Counted from the first letter of the stretch, positions 1 through 10,453 are shown. The stretch is DNA of 36,444 bases from Pseudomonadota bacterium (GCA_027624175.1 JAQBXT010000018.1:1-36444); one strand, 5' to 3'. Numbers and translations: made by a program. Notes: generated by a model not told the origin, from the letters alone.

Positions 1-773
1 AGCGCCGAGCCGATCTTGGGCAGCATGCCCCCCGAGATCACGCCCTTGGCGACGAGGTCGTCGATTCTCTTCGGCGTCAGGCCGGTGAGGAGCTTGCCGT
101 CCTTGTCCAGCACGCCCGGCGTGTTGGTGAGCACGATCAGCTTCTCGGCGCGCAGCACTTCGGCGAGCTTGCCCGCCACCAGGTCGGCGTTGATGTTGTA
201 GGTGGTGCCATCCGCGCCGGTGCCGATCGGCGCCACCACCGGGATGAAGCCGCCTTTCTCGAGGGTCGAGATGATCGAGGGATCGATGGATTCGATCTCG
301 CCCACCTGGCCGAGGTCGATGCGGCCGTTCTCCTTGCCTGGCAGGAGCAACTTCTTGGCGCGGATGAACACGCCGTCCTGCCCGGTGAGGCCGACCGCTT
401 TGCCGCCGGCCTGATTGACGAGCTCGACGACTTCCTTGTTCACCTGCCCGCCGAGCACCATCTCCACCACATCCATGGTCTCCCGGTCGGTGACGCGCAT
501 ACCCTGCACGAACTCGCCCTTCTTGCCCAGGCGCGCGAGCATCTGCTCGATCTGCGGACCGCCACCATGCACCACCACCGGGTTCATGCCCACGAGCTTG
601 AGCAGCACCAGGTCGCGCGCGAAGCCCGACTTCAGGGCATCGTCGATCATCGCGTTGCCGCCGAATTTCACCACGATGGTCTTGCCGTGAAAGCGCTGGA
701 TATAGGGCAGCGCCTCGCCGAGGATGCGCGCCTTCAGGGCAACGTCCGTCTGCGGGACCGAGGGTGCGTTCAT
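1..773 (-). CDS. argB: Acetylglutamate kinase, partial (3' end outside window)
   Basis: The reverse strand from the ATG at 771-773 reads without a stop to the window edge, giving about 257 residues. ArgB phosphorylates N-acetylglutamate with ATP, the second step of arginine synthesis, in the cytosol. Family features seen in the translation are the N-terminal KFGGNAM phosphate-binding segment, the HGGGPQI substrate loop, and the NINAD and [13 protein letters not shown] segments of the amino-acid-kinase fold. The usual length is about 295-300 residues, so roughly the last 40 are missing because the window ends, not because the gene is broken. It lies downstream of hsp20 on the same strand but is separated from it by an intrinsic terminator, so it probably has its own promoter. 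Identification is secure. Confidence 0.95.
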   Translation of the reverse strand, partial: MNAPSVPQTDVALKARILGEALPYIQRFHGKTIVVKFGGNAMIDDALKSGFARDLVLLKLVGMNPVVVHGGGPQIEQMLARLGKKGEFVQGMRVTDRETMDVVEMVLGGQVNKEVVELVNQAGGKAVGLTGQDGVFIRAKKLLLPGKENGRIDLGQVGEIESIDPSIISTLEKGGFIPVVAPIGTGADGTTYNINADLVAGKLAEVLRAEKLIVLTNTPGVLDKDGKLLTGLTPKRIDDLVAKGVISGGMLPKIGSA

Positions 774-790
774 CGTGGCGAGGATTCTAC

Positions 791-827
791 AAACAAAAAG
801 GGACCGGCGCGCACGCGCCGGCCCCTT
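791..827 (-). terminator. Intrinsic terminator after hsp20
   Basis: Read on the minus strand, a 13-bp GC-rich stem (815-827 with 798-810, one mismatch) closes a 4-nt loop at 811-814. It is followed by a T-rich tract over 791-799 (TTTTTGTTT). It lies 26 bases past the hsp20 stop and ends 18 bases before the argB start, so it would insulate argB from heat-shock transcription. Confidence 0.85.
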
Positions 828-852
828 CCCACACCGGCCTTGCGGCCGGAAA

Positions 853-1281
853 TTACTGGATCGCGATCTGCTTGCGCGCCGCCGCGGCCTTCTTCGGCAG
901 CGTCAGCTCGAGCACGCCGTCGCGGTACTTGGCCTCGACCTTGGCTTCGTCGATCTCCTGCGGCAGGCTGAAGCTGCGCGTCGCCTTGCCGTAGGCGCGC
1001 TCGACGTGCAGCACGCGCTCGTCCTTGCCGGCCTCGCGCTCCTGCCTTACTTCGGCCTCCAGCGTCACCTGCGCGCCGTCCACGCTGACGTGGATGTCTT
1101 CCTTCTTCACCCCCGGCACCTCCGCGGTGACGAGGTAGGCGTCGTTCTTCTCGGCCACGTCCACCTTCATGCGCGGGGCCACGGCGTCGCGCGACTCATA
1201 GCCGAGCGGGCGCACGAAGAAGCCCTTGAAGAAATCATCGACCAACTCATTCATCGGGTCATAGCGGGCAATGTTGCTCAT
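853..1281 (-). CDS. Small heat shock protein, Hsp20/alpha-crystallin family
   Basis: This 142-residue cytosolic holdase chaperone would bind unfolding proteins during heat stress. An N-terminal arm starts [13 protein letters not shown]. An alpha-crystallin domain follows at roughly residues 38-130, with the [24 protein letters not shown] beta strands in two halves and the [10 protein letters not shown] signature near its end. The C-terminal tail ends KQIAIQ. The ATG at 1281 is chosen because AAGGAG lies about 7 bases upstream; an in-frame ATG at 1305 would add eight residues but lacks that spacing. A sigma-32-like promoter lies upstream (1329-1356) and an intrinsic terminator downstream, so it is probably monocistronic and heat induced. 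It is divergent from an ECF sigma factor gene. Confidence 0.93.
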   Translation of the reverse strand: MSNIARYDPMNELVDDFFKGFFVRPLGYESRDAVAPRMKVDVAEKNDAYLVTAEVPGVKKEDIHVSVDGAQVTLEAEVRQEREAGKDERVLHVERAYGKATRSFSLPQEIDEAKVEAKYRDGVLELTLPKKAAAARKQIAIQ

Positions 1282-1328
1282 GTCGTCTCTCCTTTGCTTG
1301 TCCATGGGGCTGCGGCCCCGTGACTTAC

Positions 1329-1356
1329 AGGTAGGGCCGCCTGCCCGGGTTTCAAG
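1329..1356 (-). promoter_or_regulatory. Sigma-32-like heat-shock promoter for hsp20
   Basis: On the minus strand CTTGAAA (1350-1356) is followed after 13 bases by CCCTACCT (1329-1336). The known sigma-32 consensus is CTTGAAA, 11-16 bases, CCCCATNT. The -35 box matches fully and the -10 partly. The predicted RNA start would be about 40 bases before the hsp20 ATG. A short hairpin (1306-1310 with 1315-1319) lies in that leader. Confidence 0.65.
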
Positions 1357-1386
1357 ACCCCCTTCCCTTAGAATCCCCCTACCCCC

Positions 1387-1947
1387 ATGCCGGCGCCCGA
1401 CGACTTTCGCTCCCAGCTCGAGACGCTGCGTCCCTATCTGCTGCGCTATGCCGGCCTGCAGCTGCGCGACGCCGCCGCCGCCGAGGATTGCGTGCAGGAG
1501 GCCCTGCTCGCGGCACTCGCCGGACAGGCCTCCTTCGCCGGGCGCTCCAATCTGCGCACCTGGTTGACCGGCATCCTCAAGCACAAGATCGTGGACGCCA
1601 TCCGCCGTCAGGCGCGCGAGCCGGCGCTGCCGCAGGAGGGCGAGGACGCGGCGGACGAATTCGATGCCCTGTTCCGCCGCAACGGCCACTGGGCCGAGCG
1701 CCCCGCGGGCTGGGACGACCCGGACGGCGCGCTGGAGCAGGCGCAGTTCTTCCGCGCGCTCGAGCAGTGCCTCGAGCGCCTGCCGGCGCGCACCGCGCAG
1801 GCCTTCATGATGCGCGAGCACCTGGGGCTGGAGACGCCCGAGATCTGTAAGGAACTCGGCATCACCCCGACCCACTGCTGGGTGATGCTGTACCGCGCGC
1901 GGATGACGCTGCGCGAATGCCTGCAGCAGACCTGGTTCGGGAGATGA
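1387..1947 (+). CDS. ECF-type RNA polymerase sigma factor
   Basis: A 186-residue sigma-70-family protein with only regions 2 and 4, the ECF layout. Region 2 covers about residues 14-75 (LRYAGLQLRDAAAAEDCVQEALL, then RTWLTGILKHKIVDAIRR). Region 4 covers about residues 125-180, where LPARTAQAFMMRE and ICKELGITPTHCWVMLYRAR form the helix-turn-helix that reads the -35 element. The stop overlaps the start of a small zinc-finger protein by ATGA, the usual sigma/anti-sigma arrangement. A TAGAAT sequence at 1369-1374 could be a -10 element, which would leave almost no leader; no clear ribosome site precedes the ATG. Targets are unknown; the divergent hsp20 is a neighbour but carries its own sigma-32-like site. 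Confidence 0.9.
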   Translation: MPAPDDFRSQLETLRPYLLRYAGLQLRDAAAAEDCVQEALLAALAGQASFAGRSNLRTWLTGILKHKIVDAIRRQAREPALPQEGEDAADEFDALFRRNGHWAERPAGWDDPDGALEQAQFFRALEQCLERLPARTAQAFMMREHLGLETPEICKELGITPTHCWVMLYRARMTLRECLQQTWFGR

Positions 1948-2141
1948 GACTGCTTACCTGCAAGGAAACCACGCGCCTCGTGTCGCAGGGGCTGGACCGC
2001 GAGCTCGCGTTCGGCGAGCGGGTGGCCCTGCGCCTGCATCTCGCCATTTGCATCGGCTGCCGCAGGGCCGGGCGGCAGATGCGCTACCTGCGCCAGGCCG
2101 TGCGCAAGCTGGCCGTGGTGGACGTCAGGTCGAGCCGCTGA
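1944..2141 (+). CDS. Zinc-finger (zf-HC2/ZAS type) anti-sigma factor
   Basis: This 65-residue protein begins at the ATG overlapping the sigma factor stop (ATGA). Cys6, His32, Cys36 and Cys39 form the H-x3-C-x2-C zinc motif plus upstream cysteine of ZAS anti-sigma factors. There is no membrane segment, so it should be cytosolic, unlike membrane-anchored relatives. By family knowledge it would bind and hold the adjacent ECF sigma factor until zinc loss, oxidation or another signal releases it. It is shorter than most anti-sigma proteins and consists of little more than the sigma-binding helix bundle. The function is inferred from motif and position. Confidence 0.82.
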   Translation: MRLLTCKETTRLVSQGLDRELAFGERVALRLHLAICIGCRRAGRQMRYLRQAVRKLAVVDVRSSR

Positions 2142-2159
2142 TCGCGGCAGGCCGCTCCG

Positions 2160-3137
<978 letters not shown>

Positions 3138-3163
3138 GCGGACTCCTTGCGAAGGGCCGGATT

Positions 3164-4351
3164 CTACTCCTTGAGCAACAGCAGTCCCTTCAGGTAATCG
3201 CCCTCCGGAAACTCGAGTGCCACCGGGTGATCGGCCGCGGCGTGGAAGCGCCCGATGATCTTTGCCTGCGCCCCGGCGTCGAGCGCCGCGCCCGCCACGA
3301 TCGACTGGAACAGTTCCGCCGACACGCCGCCCGAACAGGAGAACGTGGCGAGCAGGCCGCCCGGTGCGAGCAGCTTGAGGGCCAGCAGGTTGATGTCCTT
3401 GTAGGCGCGCGCCGCGTTCTTCGCCTGCGCGGCAGTGGGCGCGAACTTCGGCGGATCGAGCACCACCAGCCCGAAGCTCGCAGCCCGGTCGCGCAGCAGC
3501 CTGAGGTGCGCGAATACGTCGGCCTGCGCAAACTCCAGCTTCGATGCCTCCAGCGCATTGGCCGCCAGGTTCTCGCGCGCCACTTCCAGCGCCGGGGCCG
3601 AGCTCTCCACGGCGAGCACGCGCGAGGCGCCGCCGGCCAGCGCGGCGATGGCGAAACCGCCCGTGTAACAAAAGCCGTCAAGCACTTCCCGACCCGCCGC
3701 GAGCGCGCGGATGCGCTGGCGATTCTCGCGCTGGTCGAGGAAGAACCCGGTCTTCTGGCCCTGTGCCACGTCGACGCGAAAGTGCAGCCCGTACTCGGTG
3801 ATCGGGCAGCGCGAGGCGTTGCGGTTTCCGCGCGCAAAGCCCACGCGCGGCTCGAGGCCCTCGAGCTTGCGCACCTCGGCGTCCGACCTTTCGAACACCG
3901 CCTCGCAATTCGTCGCCTGCACCAGGGCATCGAGGATCGCGTCGCGCCAGCGTTCCGCGCCCGCGGACAGGAACTGGACGGCGAGCACGTCGGCATAGCG
4001 GTCGACGATCAGTCCGGGCAGGCCATCCGATTCCCCGTGCACCAGGCGCAGGGCGTTCGTATGGTTCGACACCTGCAGCGCGTCACGCAGCGCCACGGCC
4101 TGCTTCACTTTCCGGCCGAAGTACTCGGCATTGGCCGTCGCCTTGGCATCGAAGCTCCACACCCGCGCGCGGATTTGCGACTCGGGGCTGTAGGCAGCGA
4201 TTGCCAGCGGCGCGCCGTCGGCGCTGTGCACTTGCACCGTGTCTCCGGACTTCGGATTGCCGATCACGCGCTCGATCGCACCCGAGAAGATCCACGGGTG
4301 GCGGCGCTTGAGCGATTTTTCGCGACCGTGCTTCAGGATCAAGGTGTTCAT
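3164..4351 (-). CDS. rlmI: 23S rRNA (cytosine-C5) methyltransferase, RlmI family
   Basis: A 395-residue class I SAM-dependent methyltransferase, almost exactly the length of E. coli RlmI, which makes m5C1962 in 23S rRNA. An N-terminal PUA-like RNA-binding domain covers about residues 1-75. The central EEHEE-like segment runs to about 190 and includes [14 protein letters not shown]. The Rossmann methyltransferase domain follows, with [13 protein letters not shown] as the SAM site and the DPPKF and FSCSGG motifs. The ATG overlaps the xerC stop (ATGA), so the two are translationally coupled. Paralogues with the same architecture exist, so the exact target base is inferred. Confidence 0.9.
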   Translation of the reverse strand: MNTLILKHGREKSLKRRHPWIFSGAIERVIGNPKSGDTVQVHSADGAPLAIAAYSPESQIRARVWSFDAKATANAEYFGRKVKQAVALRDALQVSNHTNALRLVHGESDGLPGLIVDRYADVLAVQFLSAGAERWRDAILDALVQATNCEAVFERSDAEVRKLEGLEPRVGFARGNRNASRCPITEYGLHFRVDVAQGQKTGFFLDQRENRQRIRALAAGREVLDGFCYTGGFAIAALAGGASRVLAVESSAPALEVARENLAANALEASKLEFAQADVFAHLRLLRDRAASFGLVVLDPPKFAPTAAQAKNAARAYKDINLLALKLLAPGGLLATFSCSGGVSAELFQSIVAGAALDAGAQAKIIGRFHAAADHPVALEFPEGDYLKGLLLLKE

Positions 4352-5268
4352 TTTTTCTTCGCGCGCGGATGCGCCGCGTCGTAGACCCGGGCAAGCGCCT
4401 GGTAGTCGAGGTGCGTATACACCTGCGTGGTGGAAATGCTGGCATGGCCGAGCATCTCCTGCACCGCGCGCAGATCCTGCGAGGATTGCAGCACGTGCGT
4501 GGCGAACGAATGGCGCAGCATGTGCGGGTGCAGGCGGCCCTGCACGCCCTGGCGCGCCGCCAGCGCGCGCAGCTGGCGCTCGACGATGCCCGGGGCGATG
4601 CGCCGCCCGCGCGCACCAACGAACAGCGCCTGTTCCTCAGGGGCCGCGAGCAGCGCGCGTACGCCGACCCAGGCTGCGAGCGCCTGGCGCGCGCGCGTGC
4701 CAACCGGCACGGTGCGCGTCTTGCTGCCCTTGCCGGTGACCGTCACTTCGCCCTGCTTGATGTCCAGCCGCCCGTCGCCGAGGTCGAGCGACACCAGCTC
4801 GGCCAGGCGCAAACCCGAGGAGTACATCAACTCGAACATGGCGCGGTCGCGCGTCACCGCCGGCGCATCGTCCGGCCCGGACTCGAGCAGCCTTTGCATC
4901 TGCTCCACCGACAGCGCCTTGGGCAGGCGCCGGGCGGGTTTGGGGGCGCGCACGCCTTCCACGGGGTTGGCGCGAAAACCCTGGTGGCGCGCGAGCCAGC
5001 GGTACAGGCCGCGCCACGCCGACAACAGGCTCGCCAGCGAGCGCGGCGCGAGTCCCCTGGAATGCAGCTGCGCGACCAGGCGGCGGACCTGCGCGGTGTC
5101 CAGTTGCTCCAGGCGGCGCGCGCCGAGCAGGTCAAGCAGGACGGCGAGATTGCGGGCGTAGATCTCCAGGCTGCGCGGGGCGAGCCGCCGCTGGTGCTCG
5201 AGCGCGCCGAGGTAGTCGCGGACCCGGGTGTCGTCCGGATGCGTGGCGCAGCCTCTACAGCCGCGCAG
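4348..5268 (-). CDS. xerC: Tyrosine recombinase XerC
   Basis: XerC with XerD resolves chromosome dimers at dif during division. The C-terminal catalytic domain has the full set: Arg in SGLRLAEL, Lys in TGKGSKTR, HMLRH, the GHASISTTQVY box and the nucleophile Tyr in QVYTH. The end [10 protein letters not shown] matches the XerC family ending. The N-terminal SAM-like core-binding domain begins near VRDYLGALEHQ. The start is unclear: no ATG, GTG or TTG lies between VRDYL and the DUF484 gene. I place it at a CTG (5266-5268), giving 306 residues, close to the usual 298; an ATG at 5343 would add 25 residues copied from the DUF484 overlap. Position after dapF-DUF484 is the classical proteobacterial order. 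Confidence 0.9.
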   Translation of the reverse strand: MRGCRGCATHPDDTRVRDYLGALEHQRRLAPRSLEIYARNLAVLLDLLGARRLEQLDTAQVRRLVAQLHSRGLAPRSLASLLSAWRGLYRWLARHQGFRANPVEGVRAPKPARRLPKALSVEQMQRLLESGPDDAPAVTRDRAMFELMYSSGLRLAELVSLDLGDGRLDIKQGEVTVTGKGSKTRTVPVGTRARQALAAWVGVRALLAAPEEQALFVGARGRRIAPGIVERQLRALAARQGVQGRLHPHMLRHSFATHVLQSSQDLRAVQEMLGHASISTTQVYTHLDYQALARVYDAAHPRAKKK

Positions 5269-5899
5269 CGAGCGCGGCTGCCGTGAGTTCGCCGATGCGG
5301 CGCAGGTACAGCGTGCCCATCTCGGGGTAGAAGCGCTGCGCATCCTCGCTGCCCAGAGCGAGCAGCCCGAAGCTGCGCGTCTGCCCCAATGGCACCAGCG
5401 CAAGCGAACGCACGTGCTCCCCCGCGGCGCCGAACCACGGCAGGAACGGGCTGCCCGCCGCCGGTCCGCATTGCGGCGCGCCCATGGCCTCGACGCGCGC
5501 GCGCAACTCTTCCTCCACCGCCGCGCCTTCGGCGGCCCCTGCGGGCAGCGACTTGCCCCACAGGCGCAGCGCCACGTGCGGCACGGAGAAATCCTCGCGC
5601 AGGTGGAACGGCAGCGCCTGCGCACAGCCCGCGTAGTCGCGCGCACCGAGCAGCGCGACGGACAGGCGGTGCACTTTCTCGCTGATGGCATCGTTGTCCT
5701 CGCCGCACCGGATCAGCTCGCCGAGCTTGCCCTCGAGGAGCTTGACCTTGTCGCGCAGCGACAGGATCTGGCGCTCCGAGAGCGGAATGGCACGCCCACC
5801 GTAGGGATGCGGCACGTAGATCGACTCGAGCAGCTCGGGATGCTGGTCGAAGAACTGCGGATGCGTCTTGAAGAACTGCGCGACTTCTTCAGCGGTCAT
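5255..5899 (-). CDS. DUF484 (GAF-like) protein
   Basis: A 214-residue protein of the DUF484 family, known from the dapF-DUF484-xerC neighbourhood of proteobacteria. The N-terminus has the conserved [19 protein letters not shown] and the IPLSERQ segment followed by a helical stretch ([12 protein letters not shown]). The rest is GAF-like, ending with a [23 protein letters not shown] strand-helix region. Its biochemical role is not established. Its ATG overlaps the dapF stop (ATGA), so it should be translated with dapF and xerC. Confidence 0.88.
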   Translation of the reverse strand: MTAEEVAQFFKTHPQFFDQHPELLESIYVPHPYGGRAIPLSERQILSLRDKVKLLEGKLGELIRCGEDNDAISEKVHRLSVALLGARDYAGCAQALPFHLREDFSVPHVALRLWGKSLPAGAAEGAAVEEELRARVEAMGAPQCGPAAGSPFLPWFGAAGEHVRSLALVPLGQTRSFGLLALGSEDAQRFYPEMGTLYLRRIGELTAAALAARL

Positions 5900-6717
5900 G
5901 AGGCGGGATGCCCTTCCAGGTCGATGGTTCCCTCGAACACCGTCTTCGCGGGGCCTTTCATCCAGACGGCATTGTCGCCGCCTGCCCAAGCGATGGTCAA
6001 CGTTCCGCCGCGCGCCTGCACGCGCACGGGCGAATCGAGCAGCCCGCGCGCAATGCCGGCCACCGCTGCCGCGCAGGCGCCGGTGCCGCAGGCCAGCGTC
6101 TCGCCCGCCCCGCGCTCGTAGACGCGCAATTTGATCGAGTGACGGTCCACGACCTGCATGTAGCCGGCGTTCACCCGCTGCGGGAAGCGCTGGTGGCGCT
6201 CCAGCGCCGGGCCCTGCGTCGCCACCGGCGCCACCTCGACGTCGGCCACCAGCTGCACCGCGTGCGGATTGCCCATGGAGAGGATCGCCAGGTCGATGCG
6301 CGCGCCTTCCAGCTCGAGCGGCTGGACCAGCGGCGACTCCATGCGCGGCGGCCCCATGTCCACGCTGACCTCGCCGTCGTCCTCCAGACGTGGCGCGATC
6401 ATGCCGCCGAGCGTCTCGACGCGGATCTCGCGCTTTTGCGTCAGGCCCTTGTGGTGCGCGAACTTCACGAAGCAGCGGGCGCCGTTGCCGCATTGCTCCA
6501 CTTCGCCGCCGTCGGCGTTGAAGATGCGGTAGCGAAAGTCCGCGTCCGGGCGTTGCGCGCGCTCGACCACCAGCACCTGGTCGCAGCCAACGCCGAAGTG
6601 CCGGTCGGCCAGGCGCCGCAGCTGCTCGCGCTGCAGACCGAACGGCGCGCGCGTGGCATCGAGCACGACGAAGTCGTTGCCCGCGCCCTCCATCTTGGTG
6701 AAAGCGATCAGAGGCAA
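5896..6717 (-). CDS. dapF: Diaminopimelate epimerase
   Basis: This enzyme converts LL- to meso-diaminopimelate for lysine and peptidoglycan synthesis. The 273-residue length matches the family (274 in E. coli). Both catalytic cysteines are visible, in QCGNGARC and ACGTGACA, and the start [10 protein letters not shown] is typical. The chosen start is TTG at 6715-6717 ([11 protein letters not shown]), since no ATG lies at the right place; the in-frame ATG in KMEG would remove conserved residues. The start overlaps the end of the upstream aminotransferase gene by 10 bases, and the stop overlaps DUF484. Confidence 0.95.
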   Translation of the reverse strand: MPLIAFTKMEGAGNDFVVLDATRAPFGLQREQLRRLADRHFGVGCDQVLVVERAQRPDADFRYRIFNADGGEVEQCGNGARCFVKFAHHKGLTQKREIRVETLGGMIAPRLEDDGEVSVDMGPPRMESPLVQPLELEGARIDLAILSMGNPHAVQLVADVEVAPVATQGPALERHQRFPQRVNAGYMQVVDRHSIKLRVYERGAGETLACGTGACAAAVAGIARGLLDSPVRVQARGGTLTIAWAGGDNAVWMKGPAKTVFEGTIDLEGHPAS

Positions 6718-7805
6718 GCGCGCAGCGTCTCGCACACGTGCCGCAGCTGCCCGTCCTCGAGCTGCGGGTAGATCGGCAGCGAGAGCACCTCGCGCGCCAC
6801 GGCTTCGGCCCCCGGCAGCGAAAGCTCGCCGAACTCCTTCTCGTACACCGGCTGGCGATGCAGCGGGATCGGATAGTAGACGCCGCTGGCGACCCCGGCG
6901 TCGGCGAGCGCCTTCTTCACTTCGTCGCGGCGCTCGAGCCTCAGCGTGAATTGGTGGTAGATGTGCGTGCCGCGCCCATGCTCGGCGGGCAGACCGAGCC
7001 GCGCACCGGCGAGCAGCTCGCGGTAACGCGCCGCGTGCGCGCGCCGCGCGGCCGTGTAGCGCGGCAGGAACTTCAGCTTCACGCGCAGGATCGCCGCCTG
7101 CATCTCGTCCAGGCGGCTGTTCAGGCCGATGGCCTCGTGCAGGTAGGTTTGCCTGCTGCCGTGGTGGCGCAGCATGCGCAGCGCCGCGTCGTGCTTCGCC
7201 TCGCGCGCCACCACCATGCCGGCGTCGCCGTAGGCGCCAAGGTTCTTGGTCGGGTAGAACGAGAAGCAGCCGAAATCGCCCCAAGCGCCCGACTGCCTGC
7301 CGTCCCAGTCGGCGCCGATCGACTGCGCGCAATCCTCGACCAGCACCAGGCCGCGCCGCCGGCACAGCTCCGCGATGGGCGGCATGTCGGCGCATTGGCC
7401 GAACAGGTGCACGGCGATCACCGCGCGCGTGCGCGGCGTGAGCGCGCGCTCGAGCGTGGCCGCGGTCATGTTGAAGCTTGCGCCGTCGACGTCGGCGAAT
7501 GCCGGCTTCGCGCCGACGTAGGCGATGGCCTCCGCGGTGGCGATGAAGGTGAATGCCGGCGTCACCACCTCGTCGCCTGCCCCGATCCCCGCAGCGCGCA
7601 GCGCGAGGTGCAGCGCGTCGGTGCCCGAGTTGCAGGCCACCGCGTGCGGTACACCGCACAGCGTCGCGATCTCCTTCTCCAGGGCGGCGCCCTCGGGGCC
7701 GAGGATGAAGTGTCCGGAGACCAGCACGCGCTCGAGTGCCGCGCGAACGTCCGCTCCGACTTCGCGCAGCTCGGCGGCCAGGTCGAGCATCGGGACCTTC
7801 ATCAT
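6708..7805 (-). CDS. DegT/DnrJ/EryC1-family sugar aminotransferase (GnnB-like candidate)
   Basis: A 365-residue PLP enzyme of the sugar-nucleotide 3/4-aminotransferase family. SGHFILGPE and [12 protein letters not shown] bind phosphate and substrate, EDCAQSIGA carries the cofactor Asp, and Lys187 in [15 protein letters not shown] is the PLP lysine. Family members transaminate a keto sugar nucleotide with glutamate. The gene overlaps a Gfo/Idh oxidoreductase upstream (ATGATGA), and that operon leads from two lipid A acyltransferases. GnnA/GnnB, which turn UDP-GlcNAc into UDP-GlcNAc3N for lipid A in Acidithiobacillus and Leptospira, are exactly such a pair. A WbpE-like role in surface polysaccharide is the alternative, but other genes for that route are not here. 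The family is certain; the substrate is inferred. Confidence 0.9.
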   Translation of the reverse strand: MMKVPMLDLAAELREVGADVRAALERVLVSGHFILGPEGAALEKEIATLCGVPHAVACNSGTDALHLALRAAGIGAGDEVVTPAFTFIATAEAIAYVGAKPAFADVDGASFNMTAATLERALTPRTRAVIAVHLFGQCADMPPIAELCRRRGLVLVEDCAQSIGADWDGRQSGAWGDFGCFSFYPTKNLGAYGDAGMVVAREAKHDAALRMLRHHGSRQTYLHEAIGLNSRLDEMQAAILRVKLKFLPRYTAARRAHAARYRELLAGARLGLPAEHGRGTHIYHQFTLRLERRDEVKKALADAGVASGVYYPIPLHRQPVYEKEFGELSLPGAEAVAREVLSLPIYPQLEDGQLRHVCETLRACL

Positions 7806-8755
7806 GCGGGCGCCGCGACGCGTTCCAGCCGGGCTTGTACCAGGCGCCCGACCTCCAGCGCGAGCGCGAGCGCCTGGCGCCCGTCCTCCCCCGCGACCAA
7901 CGGCCGCCGCCCGCCGCGCACCGCCGCGATGAAATCCTCGATCTCGGCGCGCAGCGCGTCGCGGTCCTCGAACACCTGTTCCTCCTCGGCGATGGCGCCC
8001 TGGCGCGCATCGCGGCGCGCGACGCGCAGCTTTCCCGCCTGCAGGTCGGCAGAAGCGTAGCGGTCGGCCTGGAACACGCGCAACTTCCTCACCGGCGACT
8101 GGCTGACGCGGCTCGCCGAGAGGTTGGCGACGCAGCCGCCGACGAATTCAATTCTCACGTTGGCGATGTCGATGGCGTCGGTCAGCACCCGGAAGCCGCA
8201 GGCCGAGAGCTGCGCGATCCCGCTCTTCGCCAGCGACAGCACCAGGTCGAGGTCGTGGATCATCAGGTCGAGCACCACGTCCACGTCGATGCCGCGCTGC
8301 TTGAACCCCGAGAGCCGCTCGCAGTCGATGAACAGCGGCTTGTCGAGCGCCGCGGCGAGCGCGCGGAACGCCGGGTTGAAGCGCTCCAGGTGCCCCACCC
8401 CGAGCAGCGCACCGTGCTGGCGCGCCGCGGCCACCAGTTCGTCGGCTTCGTCGAGCGAGCGGGAGATGGGCTTTTCCACCAGCACGTGCACGCCGGCCCG
8501 CAGCAGCGCCAGCGCCACTTCGTGATGCTTCTCCGTGGGCACGGCGACGCTCGCCAGGTCGATCTCGCCGGCGAGCGAGCGCGCATCGCCGCGCGCCTCG
8601 CAGCCATGCTTGGCGGCGACCTGCCGGGCGCGCGCGGCGTCGGCGTCCACCACCGCCACCAGCTCGACGTCCTGCAGCGCAGCCAGCTTGTCGGCGTGGA
8701 ACTGCCCCAGGTAGCCGACGCCGATCACGGCGGCGCGCAGTTTTTTCTTGCTCAC
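7802..8755 (-). CDS. Gfo/Idh/MocA oxidoreductase (GnnA-like candidate)
   Basis: A 317-residue NAD(P)-dependent sugar dehydrogenase-like protein. The Rossmann motif GVGYLG is at residues 12-17 and the family signature EKP at 94-96. The C-terminal domain carries [10 protein letters not shown] and the MIHDLDL segment with the catalytic-type His. The start is GTG (8753-8755), 13 bases after the upstream acyltransferase stop. The stop overlaps the aminotransferase start. In a GnnA role it would oxidise UDP-GlcNAc at C3 to give the 3-keto sugar that the next gene transaminates. WbpB/WlbA-type UDP-GlcNAcA oxidases are the closest alternative. The family call is strong; the substrate is an inference from context. 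Confidence 0.9.
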   Translation of the reverse strand: MSKKKLRAAVIGVGYLGQFHADKLAALQDVELVAVVDADAARARQVAAKHGCEARGDARSLAGEIDLASVAVPTEKHHEVALALLRAGVHVLVEKPISRSLDEADELVAAARQHGALLGVGHLERFNPAFRALAAALDKPLFIDCERLSGFKQRGIDVDVVLDLMIHDLDLVLSLAKSGIAQLSACGFRVLTDAIDIANVRIEFVGGCVANLSASRVSQSPVRKLRVFQADRYASADLQAGKLRVARRDARQGAIAEEEQVFEDRDALRAEIEDFIAAVRGGRRPLVAGEDGRQALALALEVGRLVQARLERVAAPA

Positions 8756-8768
8756 CTGCGTATTCTAG

Positions 8769-9638
8769 TCAGTAGAAGCGCGCATCGCCCGGCGGGCGCG
8801 TCTTGAAGCGCTTGTGCATCCACAGGTACTGCTCGGGCATCTCGAGCGTGGCTTGCTCGATGTAGGCGTTCATGCGCCGCGTGTCGGCCTGCAGGTCGTC
8901 GGTGGGAAAGTTCTGCCAGGGCGGCTCGATGCGCACCACGTAGCCCGCCCCGCCGGGGAGCATGCGCGTCACGCAGGGCAGCACCCGGGCCCCGGCAAGC
9001 TTCGCGATGCGCGACAACCCCGGCACGGTCGCCGCCTGCACGCCGAAGAACGGCACGAACACGGCGTTCCTCGGCCCGTGATCCTGGTCGGGCAGGTAGT
9101 AGAACGGGCGTCGCTCGCGCTTCATGGCGCTGATTGCGGCACGCACGCCCTCCTGGCGTGACACCTGGCGCTGGTCGCCGAAGCGGTCGCGCCCCAGCGC
9201 CAGCAGCCTTCCGAAGCGCGCATCCTTCTGCCGCGAGTAGATGCCCACCATGTCCAGCTCGCAGCACAGCCGCGTGAAGCCCGCATCCAGCCCGGAAAAA
9301 TGCGGCACGAACAGAATCGCCGGCGCACCGCCGGTGGCGCGCAGATGCTCCAGGCCTTCGACGCGCACCAATCGCTCGATGCGTTCGCGCGGCGCCCACC
9401 ACAGCAGGCCGTGCTCGATGAAGCCGCGACAGAATGAGCGGAAGTGCGCGCGCGCGAGGCGCTCGCGCGCCGCGGGGTCCATGTGCGGGAAGCACTTCTC
9501 CAGGTTGATGCGCGCCACGCGCCGGCGCTCCGGGATCAGCCAGAACAGCGTGCTGCCCACCGCGTTGCCGATCGCGGCCTGCGCCCCGAGCGGCAGGAAA
9601 TGGACCAGCCAGATGAGGAAAAATGCCAGCCGGCTCAT
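8769..9638 (-). CDS. Lipid A late acyltransferase (LpxL/HtrB family), second copy
   Basis: A 289-residue member of the lysophospholipid acyltransferase family that adds secondary acyl chains to Kdo2-lipid A at the inner face of the cytoplasmic membrane. An N-terminal membrane segment ([21 protein letters not shown]) is followed by the catalytic HX4D motif HFSGLD at residues 113-118. [20 protein letters not shown] and the [16 protein letters not shown] ending are family hallmarks. The ATG overlaps the stop of the preceding paralogue (ATGA). With two paralogues in tandem, one probably acts as LpxL and the other as LpxM; the sequence does not say which. Confidence 0.92.
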   Translation of the reverse strand: MSRLAFFLIWLVHFLPLGAQAAIGNAVGSTLFWLIPERRRVARINLEKCFPHMDPAARERLARAHFRSFCRGFIEHGLLWWAPRERIERLVRVEGLEHLRATGGAPAILFVPHFSGLDAGFTRLCCELDMVGIYSRQKDARFGRLLALGRDRFGDQRQVSRQEGVRAAISAMKRERRPFYYLPDQDHGPRNAVFVPFFGVQAATVPGLSRIAKLAGARVLPCVTRMLPGGAGYVVRIEPPWQNFPTDDLQADTRRMNAYIEQATLEMPEQYLWMHKRFKTRPPGDARFY

Positions 9639-10453
9639 GGCCTGCCGCGCGGCCGCTTGTAGCGGTTGTAACTCCAGAGGTACTGCTCCGGGCACTCGCG
9701 GATCGCCTCCTCGAGGGCGCGGTTGATGCGGCGCGTGCCGCTCTCGCCGGGCAGCGCGGGCGGCAGCGGCGCCATGCGCAGCGCGTAGCCTGCGCCGCGC
9801 GCCAGGCGCCGGCCCATCACCAGGTAGCTGGCCACGTCCGCGCGCTGCACGAGCTTGGCGGCCAGCGTCATGGTGTAGGCCGGCCGGCCGAAAAACTCGC
9901 TCCATTCGCCTTCGCCCTCGCCCGGTACCTGGTCGGGCAGGATGCCGACAGTCTCCCGGCGCTTGAGCGCGGACAGCAGTTGGCGCACGCCGCCCAGGTC
10001 GGCGCTGGCGAGCGTGATGTTGCGGCCGCTCCTGCCCCGCGCCATCAGCGGCTGCAGCCATGCCGCCCTCGGCGGCCGGTACAGCACGGTGAGCGGCAGG
10101 CGCTCGGCGGCGGCCTGCGCGGCAATCTCGAAGCAGCCGTAGTGCGGCGTGAGGAACACGATGCCGCGGCCCGCGGCATGCAACGCCGCGGCCTGCTCGA
10201 GCCCCTCGAAGCCCCGCACCAGCGCGACGATTTCCTCGCGCGGACGCAGCCACAGCTTGGGCGACTCGGCGATCATCTTGCCGGCCTCCGCGATCGCGGC
10301 GCGGCGCGTGCGCGCGTCCGTGTAGCCTGCCTGCGCGAGGTTGTCGCGCAGGTGCCGGCGATAGGTGGGCGACAGCCCATAGATTGCCCAACCCAGAACG
10401 CTGCCCAACGCGTGCAGAACGCGCAGCGGCAGGCGCGCCACCAGCTGCATCAT
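9635..10453 (-). CDS. Lipid A late acyltransferase (LpxL/LpxM family), first copy
   Basis: A 272-residue paralogue of the next gene. The membrane-proximal N-terminus ([22 protein letters not shown]) precedes HYGCFE at residues 104-109, an HX4E variant of the catalytic HX4D/E motif. [23 protein letters not shown] and [15 protein letters not shown] are conserved family blocks. Two ATGs in a row (10451-10453 and 10448-10450) follow AAGGAT, a good ribosome site. It is the first gene of the operon running down to 2160 and is divergent from metK with only 36 bases between starts, so its promoter must overlap the metK leader. Confidence 0.92.
   Translation of the reverse strand: MMQLVARLPLRVLHALGSVLGWAIYGLSPTYRRHLRDNLAQAGYTDARTRRAAIAEAGKMIAESPKLWLRPREEIVALVRGFEGLEQAAALHAAGRGIVFLTPHYGCFEIAAQAAAERLPLTVLYRPPRAAWLQPLMARGRSGRNITLASADLGGVRQLLSALKRRETVGILPDQVPGEGEGEWSEFFGRPAYTMTLAAKLVQRADVASYLVMGRRLARGAGYALRMAPLPPALPGESGTRRINRALEEAIRECPEQYLWSYNRYKRPRGRP

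Noticed and set aside
1306-1319. RNA thermometer in the hsp20 leader
   Set aside because: The hairpin is only 5 bp and does not cover the ribosome site at about 1288-1293.
4348-5268. XerC as a phage or integron integrase
   Set aside because: The DAAHPRAK ending, length and position after dapF-DUF484 are those of chromosomal XerC; there is no attachment site or cargo.
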